Of a stretch of DNA of 55,135 nucleotides, positions 25,859 through 34,346 are shown piece after piece. Where the stretch lies: the NCBI GenBank assembly GCA_964629645.1, contig CAZVSU010000004.1, forward strand, positions 1 to 55,135, read 5' to 3'. The DNA comes from JAAKFL01 sp964629645 (GTDB taxonomy: Bacteria; Chlamydiota; Chlamydiia; Chlamydiales; SLFE01). Within the stretch, counting starts at the first letter, position 1; each line of letters opens with the position of its first letter. The notes under the pieces are model-generated. The model searched no databases. It had not been told where the DNA came from and saw only the letters and a program-made list of their open reading frames with translations. The position numbers were made by a program, and so were the translations under genes.

Positions 25859-26449
25859 ATGTCGTTTGTCTCGCTCACCCTTATTTTCTTCCTCATTATG
25901 GATCCGCTCGGAAATGTCGCTTACTTCATTGAGGTCGTCGATCCCATACCAAAGAAGCAGCAGCGATTCATTATCGCGCGTGAGATGCTGATTGCCCTTG
26001 GCGTGATGATTTTCTTTTACTTTTTAGGAGACCTTATTCTGGATTTTCTCGAAGTCTCTGACCCTACCGTTAGTCTGACTTCGGGAACGATTCTTTTCTT
26101 AGTGGCAATTAAAATCATTTTTCCGAGCGTCAAGACATCACGTATTCCGTCGACACCAAACGGAGACCCTTTTATTGTCCCGCTTGCCATCCCGATGGTC
26201 GCAGGGCCGGCTCTGTTAGCGACAGTCATGTTATTTTCCCACACAGTGGGAGCCTTCGTGCTCATTCCTTTGATCATTTCCTGGCTTTTCGCGACGACAA
26301 TTCTTACCTACTCACACCTTCTGATGACCTACCTGGGGCGCAACGGACTTCTTGCCATCGAAAGGATCATGGGGATGGTGTTGATTCTGCTGGCTATACA
26401 ACGATTTCTCGAGGGGATCCAACTTTTTGCGTCTCATGTTCCCCGTTAA
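25859..26449 (+). CDS. MarC family integral membrane protein (copy 2)
   Basis: 196 residues, a paralogue of the preceding gene: both share FxIxxPLGN near the start, a PLAxPxxxGPxL block and a GLxAIExxMGMxLxLxxI end. GAAGGAGATGTC gives a strong ribosome site. The pair may work as a heteromer; this is inference from the tandem arrangement. Its end overlaps the truA start. Confidence 0.85.
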   Translation: MSFVSLTLIFFLIMDPLGNVAYFIEVVDPIPKKQQRFIIAREMLIALGVMIFFYFLGDLILDFLEVSDPTVSLTSGTILFLVAIKIIFPSVKTSRIPSTPNGDPFIVPLAIPMVAGPALLATVMLFSHTVGAFVLIPLIISWLFATTILTYSHLLMTYLGRNGLLAIERIMGMVLILLAIQRFLEGIQLFASHVPR

Positions 26450-27176
26450 ACTCACGATTGCTTATGACGGAACTGATTTTCTCGGCTGGCAGAAAAGTGA
26501 TATGGGACCGACCGTCGAGCAAACTTTACAGTCTGTTTTGGACATCATTGCCGGCCACCCGGTTAAAATAGAGGCTGCGAGTCGTACCGATGCGGGTGTC
26601 CACGCCGACGGGCAAGTCGCCCTAGCCGCTTTAGGACGAAAAATTGATCTTGGACAGCTTCACCTCTCTTTAAACCAAATGCTCCCCCCGACTATCGCCG
26701 TGATTAGTGTCGAGGCCGCATCAATCACTTTTCATCCTTCTTTAGACGCTCGTTCAAAAATTTATGAGTATTCGATATGCAATGGCACTTATCAAATGCC
26801 TCGAAAACGGCTTTATTCCTGGCATTTTCCCTATAAATTGGATTTTGATCTCATGGAAGACGCCGCAAAGCAGCCGCTCGGTCGTAATGATTTTGCCGGC
26901 TTCACAAATGTCAGTATGAGCCCCCCTCAAAGTACAGTGCGTACTCTGAAGCAAATTGCGATTCAAAGACACCCCTCTGAATCGTTAACAATTGAGATTG
27001 AGGGAGATCGATTTCTCTACAAAATGGCGCGCAATCTCGTGGGCACACTCCTTTATATCGGGGCGGGCAAATTGCCAGGTGATCGCATCCAGACTCTGCT
27101 GGCTTCAAAAGACAGGAGGGAGGGGGGCGTGACGGCGCCCGCACACGGACTGACTTTAAAGCAAATTATTTACTAG
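26436..27176 (+). CDS. truA: tRNA pseudouridine(38-40) synthase
   Basis: 246 residues. The catalytic Asp52 lies in ASRTDAGVHADGQ, and the N-terminal LTIAYDGTDFLGWQ is diagnostic. It modifies U38-U40 in the anticodon arm of several tRNAs. ATG 26436 overlaps the second marC gene in another frame; an upstream TTG is less likely. Confidence 0.95.
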   Translation: MFPVKLTIAYDGTDFLGWQKSDMGPTVEQTLQSVLDIIAGHPVKIEAASRTDAGVHADGQVALAALGRKIDLGQLHLSLNQMLPPTIAVISVEAASITFHPSLDARSKIYEYSICNGTYQMPRKRLYSWHFPYKLDFDLMEDAAKQPLGRNDFAGFTNVSMSPPQSTVRTLKQIAIQRHPSESLTIEIEGDRFLYKMARNLVGTLLYIGAGKLPGDRIQTLLASKDRREGGVTAPAHGLTLKQIIY

Positions 27177-27227
27177 ACTTCTATAATTACTGAATCTGTT
27201 ATCATCAATAAAAAAAAGGAGCCGGCT

Positions 27228-29948
27228 GTGAAACCGTTTTTCGAAAATTGCCTAGCCTTAATGTTCCGATTCGCTTTATGGTTCCGATACCGCATTCGCA
27301 CAAAAGGGCTGGATAAGATCGATCATAAAACACTGAACCGACCGGGGGGAGTCCTATTCCTTCCGAATCACACGGCGATGGGTGTGGATCCGATTGCCAT
27401 CGTCACGCAAATCTGGAAAAAATTTCCCCTTCGGCCCTTGATTGTCGAATATATGTACTATGCTCCGGTGATTCATCCGGTCATGACATACATTGGGGCA
27501 ATCCCCGTTCCCAACAATGAAGTGTCTTCCAACAGCCTGAAAAGAAAAAGAAGCGATGATGCCTTGATGGAAGCTGTCAGAGGTTTAAAGAAAGGGGAAA
27601 ACTTTCTTCTTTATCCGTCCGGACGTCTCAAAGACACGGCTTATGAATTCATCGGCGGCGCCTCCGGCGCCCACCGGATCATTAGCGCCAACCCCGAAAT
27701 TAATATTGTTTTAGTGCGTAGCGTTGGCTTCTGGGGAAGCAGCTTTTCAAAGGCCTATACAGGAAAATCTCCACCGTTTTTTGCGATGCTCTGGCGAGGT
27801 TTTTTATGCACATTAAAAAATCTGATGTTTTTTAATCCAAGACGAAAGATCACCATTGAGTTTGAACCCGCTCCAGACGACTTTCCACGATACGGATCAC
27901 GTTTGGAGATCAATCAGTGGCTCGAAGAGTGGTATGATCGGCCGGAGGGCTTACGGGACGAGCAGCCGGAGGTGATCGGCGAGCCTTTGTACCGGGTATC
28001 TTACAGCCTCTGGAGCCGACAGTACCTTGAGCCTAAACCCTCAGAAATCGAAGAAGACGACCCCAATATCGACCTATCGAAAATCTCGCCTGAGACGAAA
28101 AATAAAGTGCTTCAAGAGCTCGCTAGGGTTGCCGACATCTCGCCGAGTGAGATTAAAGAAAACATGGTCATCACATCAGATCTAAGTCTCGATTCTCTTG
28201 ATATGGCCGAGCTTGTTTTGTTTTTGGATGATGAATTTGACGTCAAAGGTGTTCCGGTGATCGAGCTGACGACGGTGGGCCGGATGATGGCTATTGCTCA
28301 GCGCCAAATTATGGTCACAGATGAAGAAGAAGAGCATAAGGATTTATCCCGCTGGGAAGAACCGGTTAAAAAAGAGCTGGTCAATGTCGCCGATGGGAAA
28401 ACAATACCCGAGGTCTTCTTGAATTCTTGTCAGAAATGGGGAAAAAAAGTGTGCCTCGCCGATGATCGCTCGGGCGTTCTGGACTACCAAAGGGCTAAAC
28501 TCGCCGTGATCATTTTGGCCGAATACATCAGAGAGCTGCCGGGACGGAATATCGGTGTTCTTCTCCCAGCGAGTGTGGGTGCGACATTGACAATTCTTGC
28601 GTGTCAGCTGGCAGGGAAAGTCCCTGTTTGCATCAACTGGACCTTGGGACCTCGTCATCTCGGCCAAGTGATGGAAACGGCCCGCATTCAGAAGGTGCTC
28701 TCTTCCTGGGCTTTCATCGATCGCTTAGGTAATGTGGATCTCGATACAATCGATGATGAGTTGATCATGCTCGAAGATGCCCGTAGAACCTTTTCTCTTG
28801 CTACGAAGCTCAAGGCTCTCTTTCGCTCGAAACTGGGAACGGAATCAATCCTCAAGCATTTCAAGGTCTCTCATTTCGATGAAACAGATCCCGCTGTTAT
28901 TTTATTCACAAGCGGCACCGAAAGTGCGCCAAAAGGGGTTCCGCTCAGCCACCGAAATATCTTGGAGAATATCCGTTCGATCTGCAATTCCGTCGATGTC
29001 TACTCCGACGATACGTTTTTCGACATCTTGCCTCCTTTTCATTCTTTCGGGCTTACGGCAGGTTGTTTTTTTGGAACATTAACGGGGATGAGGGTCTGCT
29101 TCTATCCTAATCCGACAAACGGGCTCGGACTCGCGAAAGGGTGTGAAAAATGGCGTCCTACAGTGGCTTGCGGGGCACCGACGTTTTTAAAAGGGATGTT
29201 CAAAGCTGGGGTGAAAGAACAGTTCACGTCTTTGAGATGGATCGTGTCCGGCGCCGAAAAAGCGCCGCCTGAGTTGTTCCGCCTCACAGAAAAGATGGGG
29301 CTTAAGGGGATGCTCAAGGAAGGATATGGAGTGACGGAGTGTTCTCCGGTTTTAACTGTCAACCGTCTGGAAATTGAGTCTGCCGGAGTTGGACAGCCGC
29401 TAGAGGGCATCGATATTGCCATCGTTCACCCGGAAACCAACGAACGGCTGCCGCAAGGGGAGGAGGGATTGATCATCGCCTATGGTCCTAATGTTTTTTC
29501 CGGTTACTTGAATCGGGATGTGCGGTCTCCTTTTATTGAATTCGAAGGCAAGAAGTGGTATAACACCGGCGACCTCGGCTACCTCGATGAAAAAAACCGG
29601 CTGATGATCTCAGGTCGTTTAAAACGCTTCTTAAAATCAGGCGGCGAGATGATCAGTCTTGCAGCGCTTGAGAACGCCATCCTTGATATGGCGCCGCAAA
29701 AGGGATGGGACATTTTGGAAGAAGCGCCATCTGTTGCCGTAATCGGACGTGAGAAAAGCGACGGAAAAATCGATATCAAGGCGGTCACAACATTCGAAGC
29801 AGCGGATAAAGAGATCAACAACGCGCTTCGAGAAGCCGGTTTGAGCAATATTGCAAAAGTCAATGATGTTGTCCACGTGGAAGAAATCCCTCTTATGGGA
29901 ACAGGAAAAATATTCTACCGCGAACTCGAAAAGAAATATTTGACCTAA
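27228..29948 (+). CDS. Three-domain PlsC acyltransferase - acyl carrier protein - AMP-ligase
   Basis: 906 residues. Residues 30-210 are a PlsC-type acyltransferase with NHTAMGVD (His48, Asp54: five residues between them rather than the usual four) and a YPSGRL block. Residues 285-370 form an ACP domain; Ser323 in LSLDSLDMAEL is the likely phosphopantetheine site. The rest is an AMP-binding ligase with LFTSGTESAPKGVPLSH, EGYGVTECSPV and KWYNTGDLGYLD. E. coli Aas joins the first and last domains and recycles lysophospholipids with soluble ACP; here the carrier is built in. A role in phospholipid acylation is inferred. AAAGGAG precedes the start. The stop codon lies at the edge of a dispersed repeat. 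Confidence 0.85.
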   Translation: MKPFFENCLALMFRFALWFRYRIRTKGLDKIDHKTLNRPGGVLFLPNHTAMGVDPIAIVTQIWKKFPLRPLIVEYMYYAPVIHPVMTYIGAIPVPNNEVSSNSLKRKRSDDALMEAVRGLKKGENFLLYPSGRLKDTAYEFIGGASGAHRIISANPEINIVLVRSVGFWGSSFSKAYTGKSPPFFAMLWRGFLCTLKNLMFFNPRRKITIEFEPAPDDFPRYGSRLEINQWLEEWYDRPEGLRDEQPEVIGEPLYRVSYSLWSRQYLEPKPSEIEEDDPNIDLSKISPETKNKVLQELARVADISPSEIKENMVITSDLSLDSLDMAELVLFLDDEFDVKGVPVIELTTVGRMMAIAQRQIMVTDEEEEHKDLSRWEEPVKKELVNVADGKTIPEVFLNSCQKWGKKVCLADDRSGVLDYQRAKLAVIILAEYIRELPGRNIGVLLPASVGATLTILACQLAGKVPVCINWTLGPRHLGQVMETARIQKVLSSWAFIDRLGNVDLDTIDDELIMLEDARRTFSLATKLKALFRSKLGTESILKHFKVSHFDETDPAVILFTSGTESAPKGVPLSHRNILENIRSICNSVDVYSDDTFFDILPPFHSFGLTAGCFFGTLTGMRVCFYPNPTNGLGLAKGCEKWRPTVACGAPTFLKGMFKAGVKEQFTSLRWIVSGAEKAPPELFRLTEKMGLKGMLKEGYGVTECSPVLTVNRLEIESAGVGQPLEGIDIAIVHPETNERLPQGEEGLIIAYGPNVFSGYLNRDVRSPFIEFEGKKWYNTGDLGYLDEKNRLMISGRLKRFLKSGGEMISLAALENAILDMAPQKGWDILEEAPSVAVIGREKSDGKIDIKAVTTFEAADKEINNALREAGLSNIAKVNDVVHVEEIPLMGTGKIFYRELEKKYLT

Positions 29949-30030
29949 GCCGCCGGGATAAGCCAATCTCAATCGGCTCATCGCGGCGCTTATAATGCCG
30001 TATGATCAAAAACCTTGTTAACTAAGTACT
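29946..30030. repeat. Short copy of the 164-bp palindromic repeat (family B)
   Basis: On the minus strand this segment matches the left arm of the full copy at 45860-46023 (AGTACTTAGTTAACAA onward) and then jumps to the inner part of the right arm, lacking the centre and the outer right end. It begins in the stop codon of the acyltransferase-ligase gene and abuts a family A repeat at 30031. Confidence 0.75.
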
Positions 30031-30080
30031 GGGGGACGTCTTCAAATTAAGTTGATTCCAAATTTGAAGACGTCCCTTAG
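30031..30080. repeat. Family A palindromic repeat, copy 1
   Basis: A 50-bp element with arms GGGACGTCTTCAAATT and AATTTGAAGACGTCCC around AAGTTGATTCCA-like bases. The right end runs into the stop codon (TTA, minus) of the YyaL-type gene. Related copies lie at 34141, 50166 and 53561. It can form a long hairpin and may also help end transcription. Confidence 0.8.
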
Positions 30081-32152
30081 AGGGCTTCAATCTCTTGTTT
30101 TATTTGATTAACGTCTGTCAAAGGTGCGCGGCAGATACCTTTGTGACAAATGTAGACCGTGGTTTGATTCTCTATGGGCTTTTGGTTTTTGACAAAGGGG
30201 ATCACGTCGAATAAACGATCTTCTGATTCCCGCCTCCAGATCACTGTGAGGTGCGGAATAAATGTTTGGTTGATCAAGTCGAAGAGTTCCTCGCGATGGT
30301 CCTCCTCTTTGTTCAGCGCAACAACGATTGATATAGGGCGCGTGTCGTAGTACCTTTGTAAATTCATGACATGAAAAAGATAGCCAATAGGATACGCCTC
30401 GATAAGAGGAGAAGCGGCTTTAAAGATTTCTTCGGCATCTTTTAAGTAGTGTGGCTGCAAGGTCAACTCATAAAGGCGTAGAAGATTCTCGGCGTGAACA
30501 GCGTTGCCCGAAGGTTCTGAGCCATCGGAAAATTGAATGTTTCTCACTGTAATGCTCGGATCGTTCAACGAGTTTTGGAAATAGGCCCCGCCCTCCGATT
30601 TGAAAAAACTTGTCAGCGATTCGGTCAAATGAAGGGCCCATATCAGCCAATCGACCCCTAAATCGGCTTCGAAAAGGGTGAGGCAGGCACGGATCATAAA
30701 GGCGTAGTCTTCTAAGACCCCTGGATGACGGGCCTCTCCGTCCATCCATCGTCTCTTTAGTTCTTCTCCCGTCCAGAGCTTGTTTTTGATAAACTGAGCC
30801 CCTTTTGCGGCTATTTCCAAGTAGTTGTTGTCTCTAAAAACTTTCCCTGCGACTGCAAAGCTATGAATCATCAACCCATTCCAAGACGTCAGGATTTTGC
30901 GGTCTTTAAACGGGCGGTCGCCTGTTTCCCGCACCTTAAAAAGGACATTTTTATACTGTTTGAGCAGCTTTTGAAATTGTTTTAGCGGGACCTCTCTTTT
31001 TGCCGCGAACGATTCGAGATCTTCAGTGATGTTGAGAATATTCCGGCCGTGGAAGTTTCCTTCCGGAGTGATGTTGTAGTAATCACAAAAGAGGGGAGCT
31101 TCAGGTCCCAATACTTTCTCGACGTCGTGATAGAGCCACGTGTAAAAACGCCCTTCTTCTCCCGCTACCTCTGAATCTTCAGCAGAATAAAAACCTCCGT
31201 CTGAGGTCTTCATATCCCTTAAGACGTAGTCGAGAGTTTCTTTTGCAACTTGTTGATAAAGAGGATCTTTTGTCTTTTGCCATGCAAGGGTATACGCCTC
31301 AGCGAGAATCGCGTTGTCGTAGAGCATCTTTTCAAAATGAGGGACGAGCCACTGCTCGTCGACAGTGTACCTCGAAAATCCCCCTCCCAAATGGTCGAAC
31401 AGACCCCCTTGAAACATCATCTTCATCGATTTTTCGGAAAGAAAAAGAGCGCGGCTGTCTTGCATTTTTGAGGAATAGTTCATGAGGAACGTGTATTGAT
31501 AGCCAATAGGAAACTTGGGACTCCCTCTGAGTCCTCCGTAGACGGGATCGGCAATTTTGTAGTAGAGCTCGCAAGCGTTTTCGATCATGGATTTATGAGG
31601 CAAAATCATGCCGACTGCCGATTTTTTCTCCTCAAACATGCTCATGAGCGCTGCTGCCTGCATTTTGAGTTTTTGTCGATCCTGCCCTGCCCAAGTCTCC
31701 TGTATTTTTTCGACCAACTCTTTCATTCCCAGTAGATTGTGCTGAGATGTCGGAGGGAGGTAGGTGGCAGCGAAAATAGGCTTTCTGTCGGGTGTCAAAA
31801 CAAGGTTGAGCGGCCAGCCGGCCGCACCTGCCATCATTGTCTGAGCAAGCTCCATGTAAAGCGCGTCCACTTGAGGCAGCTCTTCTCGATCTACTTTGAT
31901 ACTGACGAAAACCTCATTCATGAAAGACGCGATGTCCCGATTAGAAAACGTTTCCCGCTCCATAACATGGCACCAGTGGCAGGTCGCATATCCGATCGAG
32001 AGAAAGACTGGTTTATCTTCATCTTGAGCGACTCGAAACGCCTCGTCTCCCCATGGGTACCAATTCACAGGATTGTGGGCGTGTTGTTGGAGATACGGGG
32101 ATTTCTCATCGACCAGATGGTTGGAAAATCGAGGGGAATTTTCGCTTTGCAT
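30077..32152 (-). CDS. YyaL/SSP411-type thioredoxin-domain protein (DUF255)
   Basis: 691 residues. The N-terminal thioredoxin-like domain has SPYLQQHAHNPVNWYPWG and C58-H-W-C61 in ATCHWCHVMERETF; the rest is an (alpha/alpha)-barrel-like region with GGLFDHLGGGFSRYTVD and PHFEKMLYDNA blocks. Homologues occur from bacteria to mammals (spermatogenesis-associated protein 20); the biochemical role is not settled. AAGGAG precedes the ATG. Confidence 0.92.
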   Translation of the reverse strand: MQSENSPRFSNHLVDEKSPYLQQHAHNPVNWYPWGDEAFRVAQDEDKPVFLSIGYATCHWCHVMERETFSNRDIASFMNEVFVSIKVDREELPQVDALYMELAQTMMAGAAGWPLNLVLTPDRKPIFAATYLPPTSQHNLLGMKELVEKIQETWAGQDRQKLKMQAAALMSMFEEKKSAVGMILPHKSMIENACELYYKIADPVYGGLRGSPKFPIGYQYTFLMNYSSKMQDSRALFLSEKSMKMMFQGGLFDHLGGGFSRYTVDEQWLVPHFEKMLYDNAILAEAYTLAWQKTKDPLYQQVAKETLDYVLRDMKTSDGGFYSAEDSEVAGEEGRFYTWLYHDVEKVLGPEAPLFCDYYNITPEGNFHGRNILNITEDLESFAAKREVPLKQFQKLLKQYKNVLFKVRETGDRPFKDRKILTSWNGLMIHSFAVAGKVFRDNNYLEIAAKGAQFIKNKLWTGEELKRRWMDGEARHPGVLEDYAFMIRACLTLFEADLGVDWLIWALHLTESLTSFFKSEGGAYFQNSLNDPSITVRNIQFSDGSEPSGNAVHAENLLRLYELTLQPHYLKDAEEIFKAASPLIEAYPIGYLFHVMNLQRYYDTRPISIVVALNKEEDHREELFDLINQTFIPHLTVIWRRESEDRLFDVIPFVKNQKPIENQTTVYICHKGICRAPLTDVNQIKQEIEAL

Positions 32153-32287
32153 GACTCTCCTTTTTCACTCAGGCTTCATCATGAGGTTACCAGACGATAA
32201 GAATTATGTTAATTAAGGAAATTTTCTGGATTTAGAATTTATTTTGATGTATTTTCCAAAATAAATCGTCAATATCAAGGAGATCTA
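32153..32287. other. Divergent intergenic region
   Basis: AT-rich gap between the minus-strand YyaL-type gene and the plus-strand LysM gene, expected to hold both promoters. Each gene has a clear AAGGAG. I see no -35/-10 pair good enough to call. Confidence 0.4.
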
Positions 32288-34144
32288 ATGTCCAGCCAGC
32301 AAAACAATGCAAATGCAAGACGTTTAATCTTATCGATCTGTGTTGTTCTTTTCACGGGACTGCTCGTCTTTATTTACCAATACGACCCTGACAATGCGAC
32401 AAAAGCGCGCCAGCTGAGCTTGAAAGAGCAATCAGCCTACGACGCGATCGCTCAAGAAAACAGGGATTACCAAGAGCAAATTCACGCAATGCGAAAAGAG
32501 ATCGAACAACTCACCTTTGATCGAGAGTCTTATGGCGACGAGAGCCTTGAGAGAAAAGTTGAAGATCTCGAAGACTTCCTTCAGGCGCGGGAGCAGGATC
32601 GCGAAGACTTTGAGATGAAGTTGGCTGAACTTGGGGAAATCGTGAACGAAAAAGATGATGAAATCGAACATCACAAAGATCAAATCCTGGTTCTCACCGA
32701 ACAGATCGAACAGCAGCGCGAGCTCTATGAGTCTCTTGCTGAAAAACGGGAAGCGCTAGAGAAGTCCGAAGAGATCATCGCACGAATGGAGGGCTCGCTG
32801 CAGGATAAGCAACAGCAATTCGAACAGCTTGTTCGGGATATCCCCCCTTTAAAAGTTGAACTAGAGGAGAAAAAAGCGCGTCTTCAATCGGTCCAAACTC
32901 AACTTCTCAGCTTGAAAACTCAAATGAACGAGCGGATCGAGGAGATCGCAGACGAAAGAGATCATGCCTTGGCTCAATTGAAAGAGACACAAGACGAGCT
33001 CGATGAGTTGAACATACTTGTCGCCACTTTGCACGGTGAACTAAACGAAGAGAGAGATCAAAAAGAGTCGCTCAATGCGGAAATCGCTTTTTTACATAAA
33101 GAGGCCGAAGAAGCCCTTGTCAAACTCGAAGAATTTGAGATCGTGAAGTCGGATTTGGAAGAAAAAGAGATTCAGCTTCAAGACAGTGAAGATGAACTTG
33201 CGGCTGCCCGAAACATAATCAATGGTCTAAATCAAAGACTGAAGCAAAAAGACGAAATGTTCAGCGCCAATTTACAAATCGAAGAAGAGAAAAAGCAAGA
33301 GCTAAGAGAGCATCTTTCCGATCTTGAGCATGAGCTTGCTCTTTTTCGTGAAGAAGCGGAGAAAGTGCCGGCTCTCCAAGAGCAAATCAAGCTTCAGCAT
33401 CAGGAGTTTGATGTTGTACAGAATGATTTGGAAAAATCGGACGAGAGCTTAAGGGGCCTACAAAACAACTATGCTGAAATGAAAGCAGAATTTGCCGCGA
33501 TTGAACAAGAAAAGCAGATGCTTCTCAAGGCTCTCGAAGAAAATGCCGGAACCATCGAAGAGCTCGAGCGACAGTTTCAGCATCAAGACCAAAAATGGCT
33601 GGCTGAATTACAAAAGGAACGTGAAAAACAATCAGAACTCTCGAAGCGCACGCAGAGCGCTGAAGAGAACAATCAGCTGCTGCAAGCAAGGGTAGAAGGT
33701 CTTCAGACAGAGCTTAAGATTCAAAATGAGAAAGTCAATGACCTTTTGGTCTTTGAGCGAAAATTTGAAGAAGAGCGAAAAAAACGAATGATCAAAGAGC
33801 AGATTTTGAAGCAGCTTCAGGCCCATCTGCAACACCAAAAACGCTCGCTGTCTGAAATTGAAACTCATCGCCAAACTCTCAACCAGGAACTTAAGGAAAC
33901 TCAACAGTCTTATTCGCAACTCGCCAAAGAGCTGGCTAAAAGAAAGCCCGCACCAGGAATTGTGGAAAATGTGGTGATGAACGAGCCTCAACAACACATC
34001 GTTCGGGATGGCGAGACCCTGATGCACATTTCTAAGCACTACTATGGAACAACCAAAAAATGGCGAAGGATTCTTGAAGCTAACCGGGAAACGATCAGCG
34101 ATGAAAATCAAATCCGACCCGGCACATTGCTTGCCATACCCTAG
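32288..34144 (+). CDS. Membrane-anchored coiled-coil protein with C-terminal LysM domain
   Basis: 618 residues. A single membrane segment spans residues 12-30, followed by about 500 residues of nearly unbroken coiled coil (heptads rich in Glu, Lys, Gln, Leu). The last 50 residues are a LysM module: HIVRDGETLMHISKHYYGT, then a WRRILEANR helix and RPGTLLAIP at the extreme end. LysM binds peptidoglycan, so the protein could bridge inner membrane and septal or wall peptidoglycan across a long spacer. CAAGGAGATCT is a strong ribosome site. The stop codon is part of the following repeat. Confidence 0.8.
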   Translation: MSSQQNNANARRLILSICVVLFTGLLVFIYQYDPDNATKARQLSLKEQSAYDAIAQENRDYQEQIHAMRKEIEQLTFDRESYGDESLERKVEDLEDFLQAREQDREDFEMKLAELGEIVNEKDDEIEHHKDQILVLTEQIEQQRELYESLAEKREALEKSEEIIARMEGSLQDKQQQFEQLVRDIPPLKVELEEKKARLQSVQTQLLSLKTQMNERIEEIADERDHALAQLKETQDELDELNILVATLHGELNEERDQKESLNAEIAFLHKEAEEALVKLEEFEIVKSDLEEKEIQLQDSEDELAAARNIINGLNQRLKQKDEMFSANLQIEEEKKQELREHLSDLEHELALFREEAEKVPALQEQIKLQHQEFDVVQNDLEKSDESLRGLQNNYAEMKAEFAAIEQEKQMLLKALEENAGTIEELERQFQHQDQKWLAELQKEREKQSELSKRTQSAEENNQLLQARVEGLQTELKIQNEKVNDLLVFERKFEEERKKRMIKEQILKQLQAHLQHQKRSLSEIETHRQTLNQELKETQQSYSQLAKELAKRKPAPGIVENVVMNEPQQHIVRDGETLMHISKHYYGTTKKWRRILEANRETISDENQIRPGTLLAIP

Positions 34145-34195
34145 GGAACGTCTTCAAATTTGGAATCAACTTAATTTGAGTTCTTTTCCCTTAAG
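34141..34195. repeat. Family A palindromic repeat, copy 2 (asymmetric subtype)
   Basis: About 55 bp, starting with the TAG stop of the LysM gene. The left arm GGGAACGTCTTCAAATTTGG is the usual type, the right arm AATTTGAGTTCTTTTCCCTT is changed. The same altered arm is found in inverted orientation at 53561-53613, so the two form a subtype. Confidence 0.78.
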
Positions 34196-34308
34196 CTGCG
34201 CGGCACTAAATTGCTTTAAGGTTAAAAGCTTGAGTGGCTTATAGCTTACCTCTCTACTCTATTTCCTAATTTCAATATTAAAAGAAAATATTTGATATTT
34301 ATAAAAGT

Positions 34309-34323
34309 TTACGATTATCGTAA
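34309..34323. promoter_or_regulatory. 15-bp dyad upstream of orphan gene
   Basis: TTACGAT, one base, ATCGTAA: a perfect 7-base dyad 24 bases before the start of the next gene, next to a weak TTGATA/TATCGT promoter-like pair. It looks like an operator half-site pair, but no regulator is known. Confidence 0.35.
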
Positions 34324-34346
34324 GAAAAATCATTCAAGGAGAGTCT

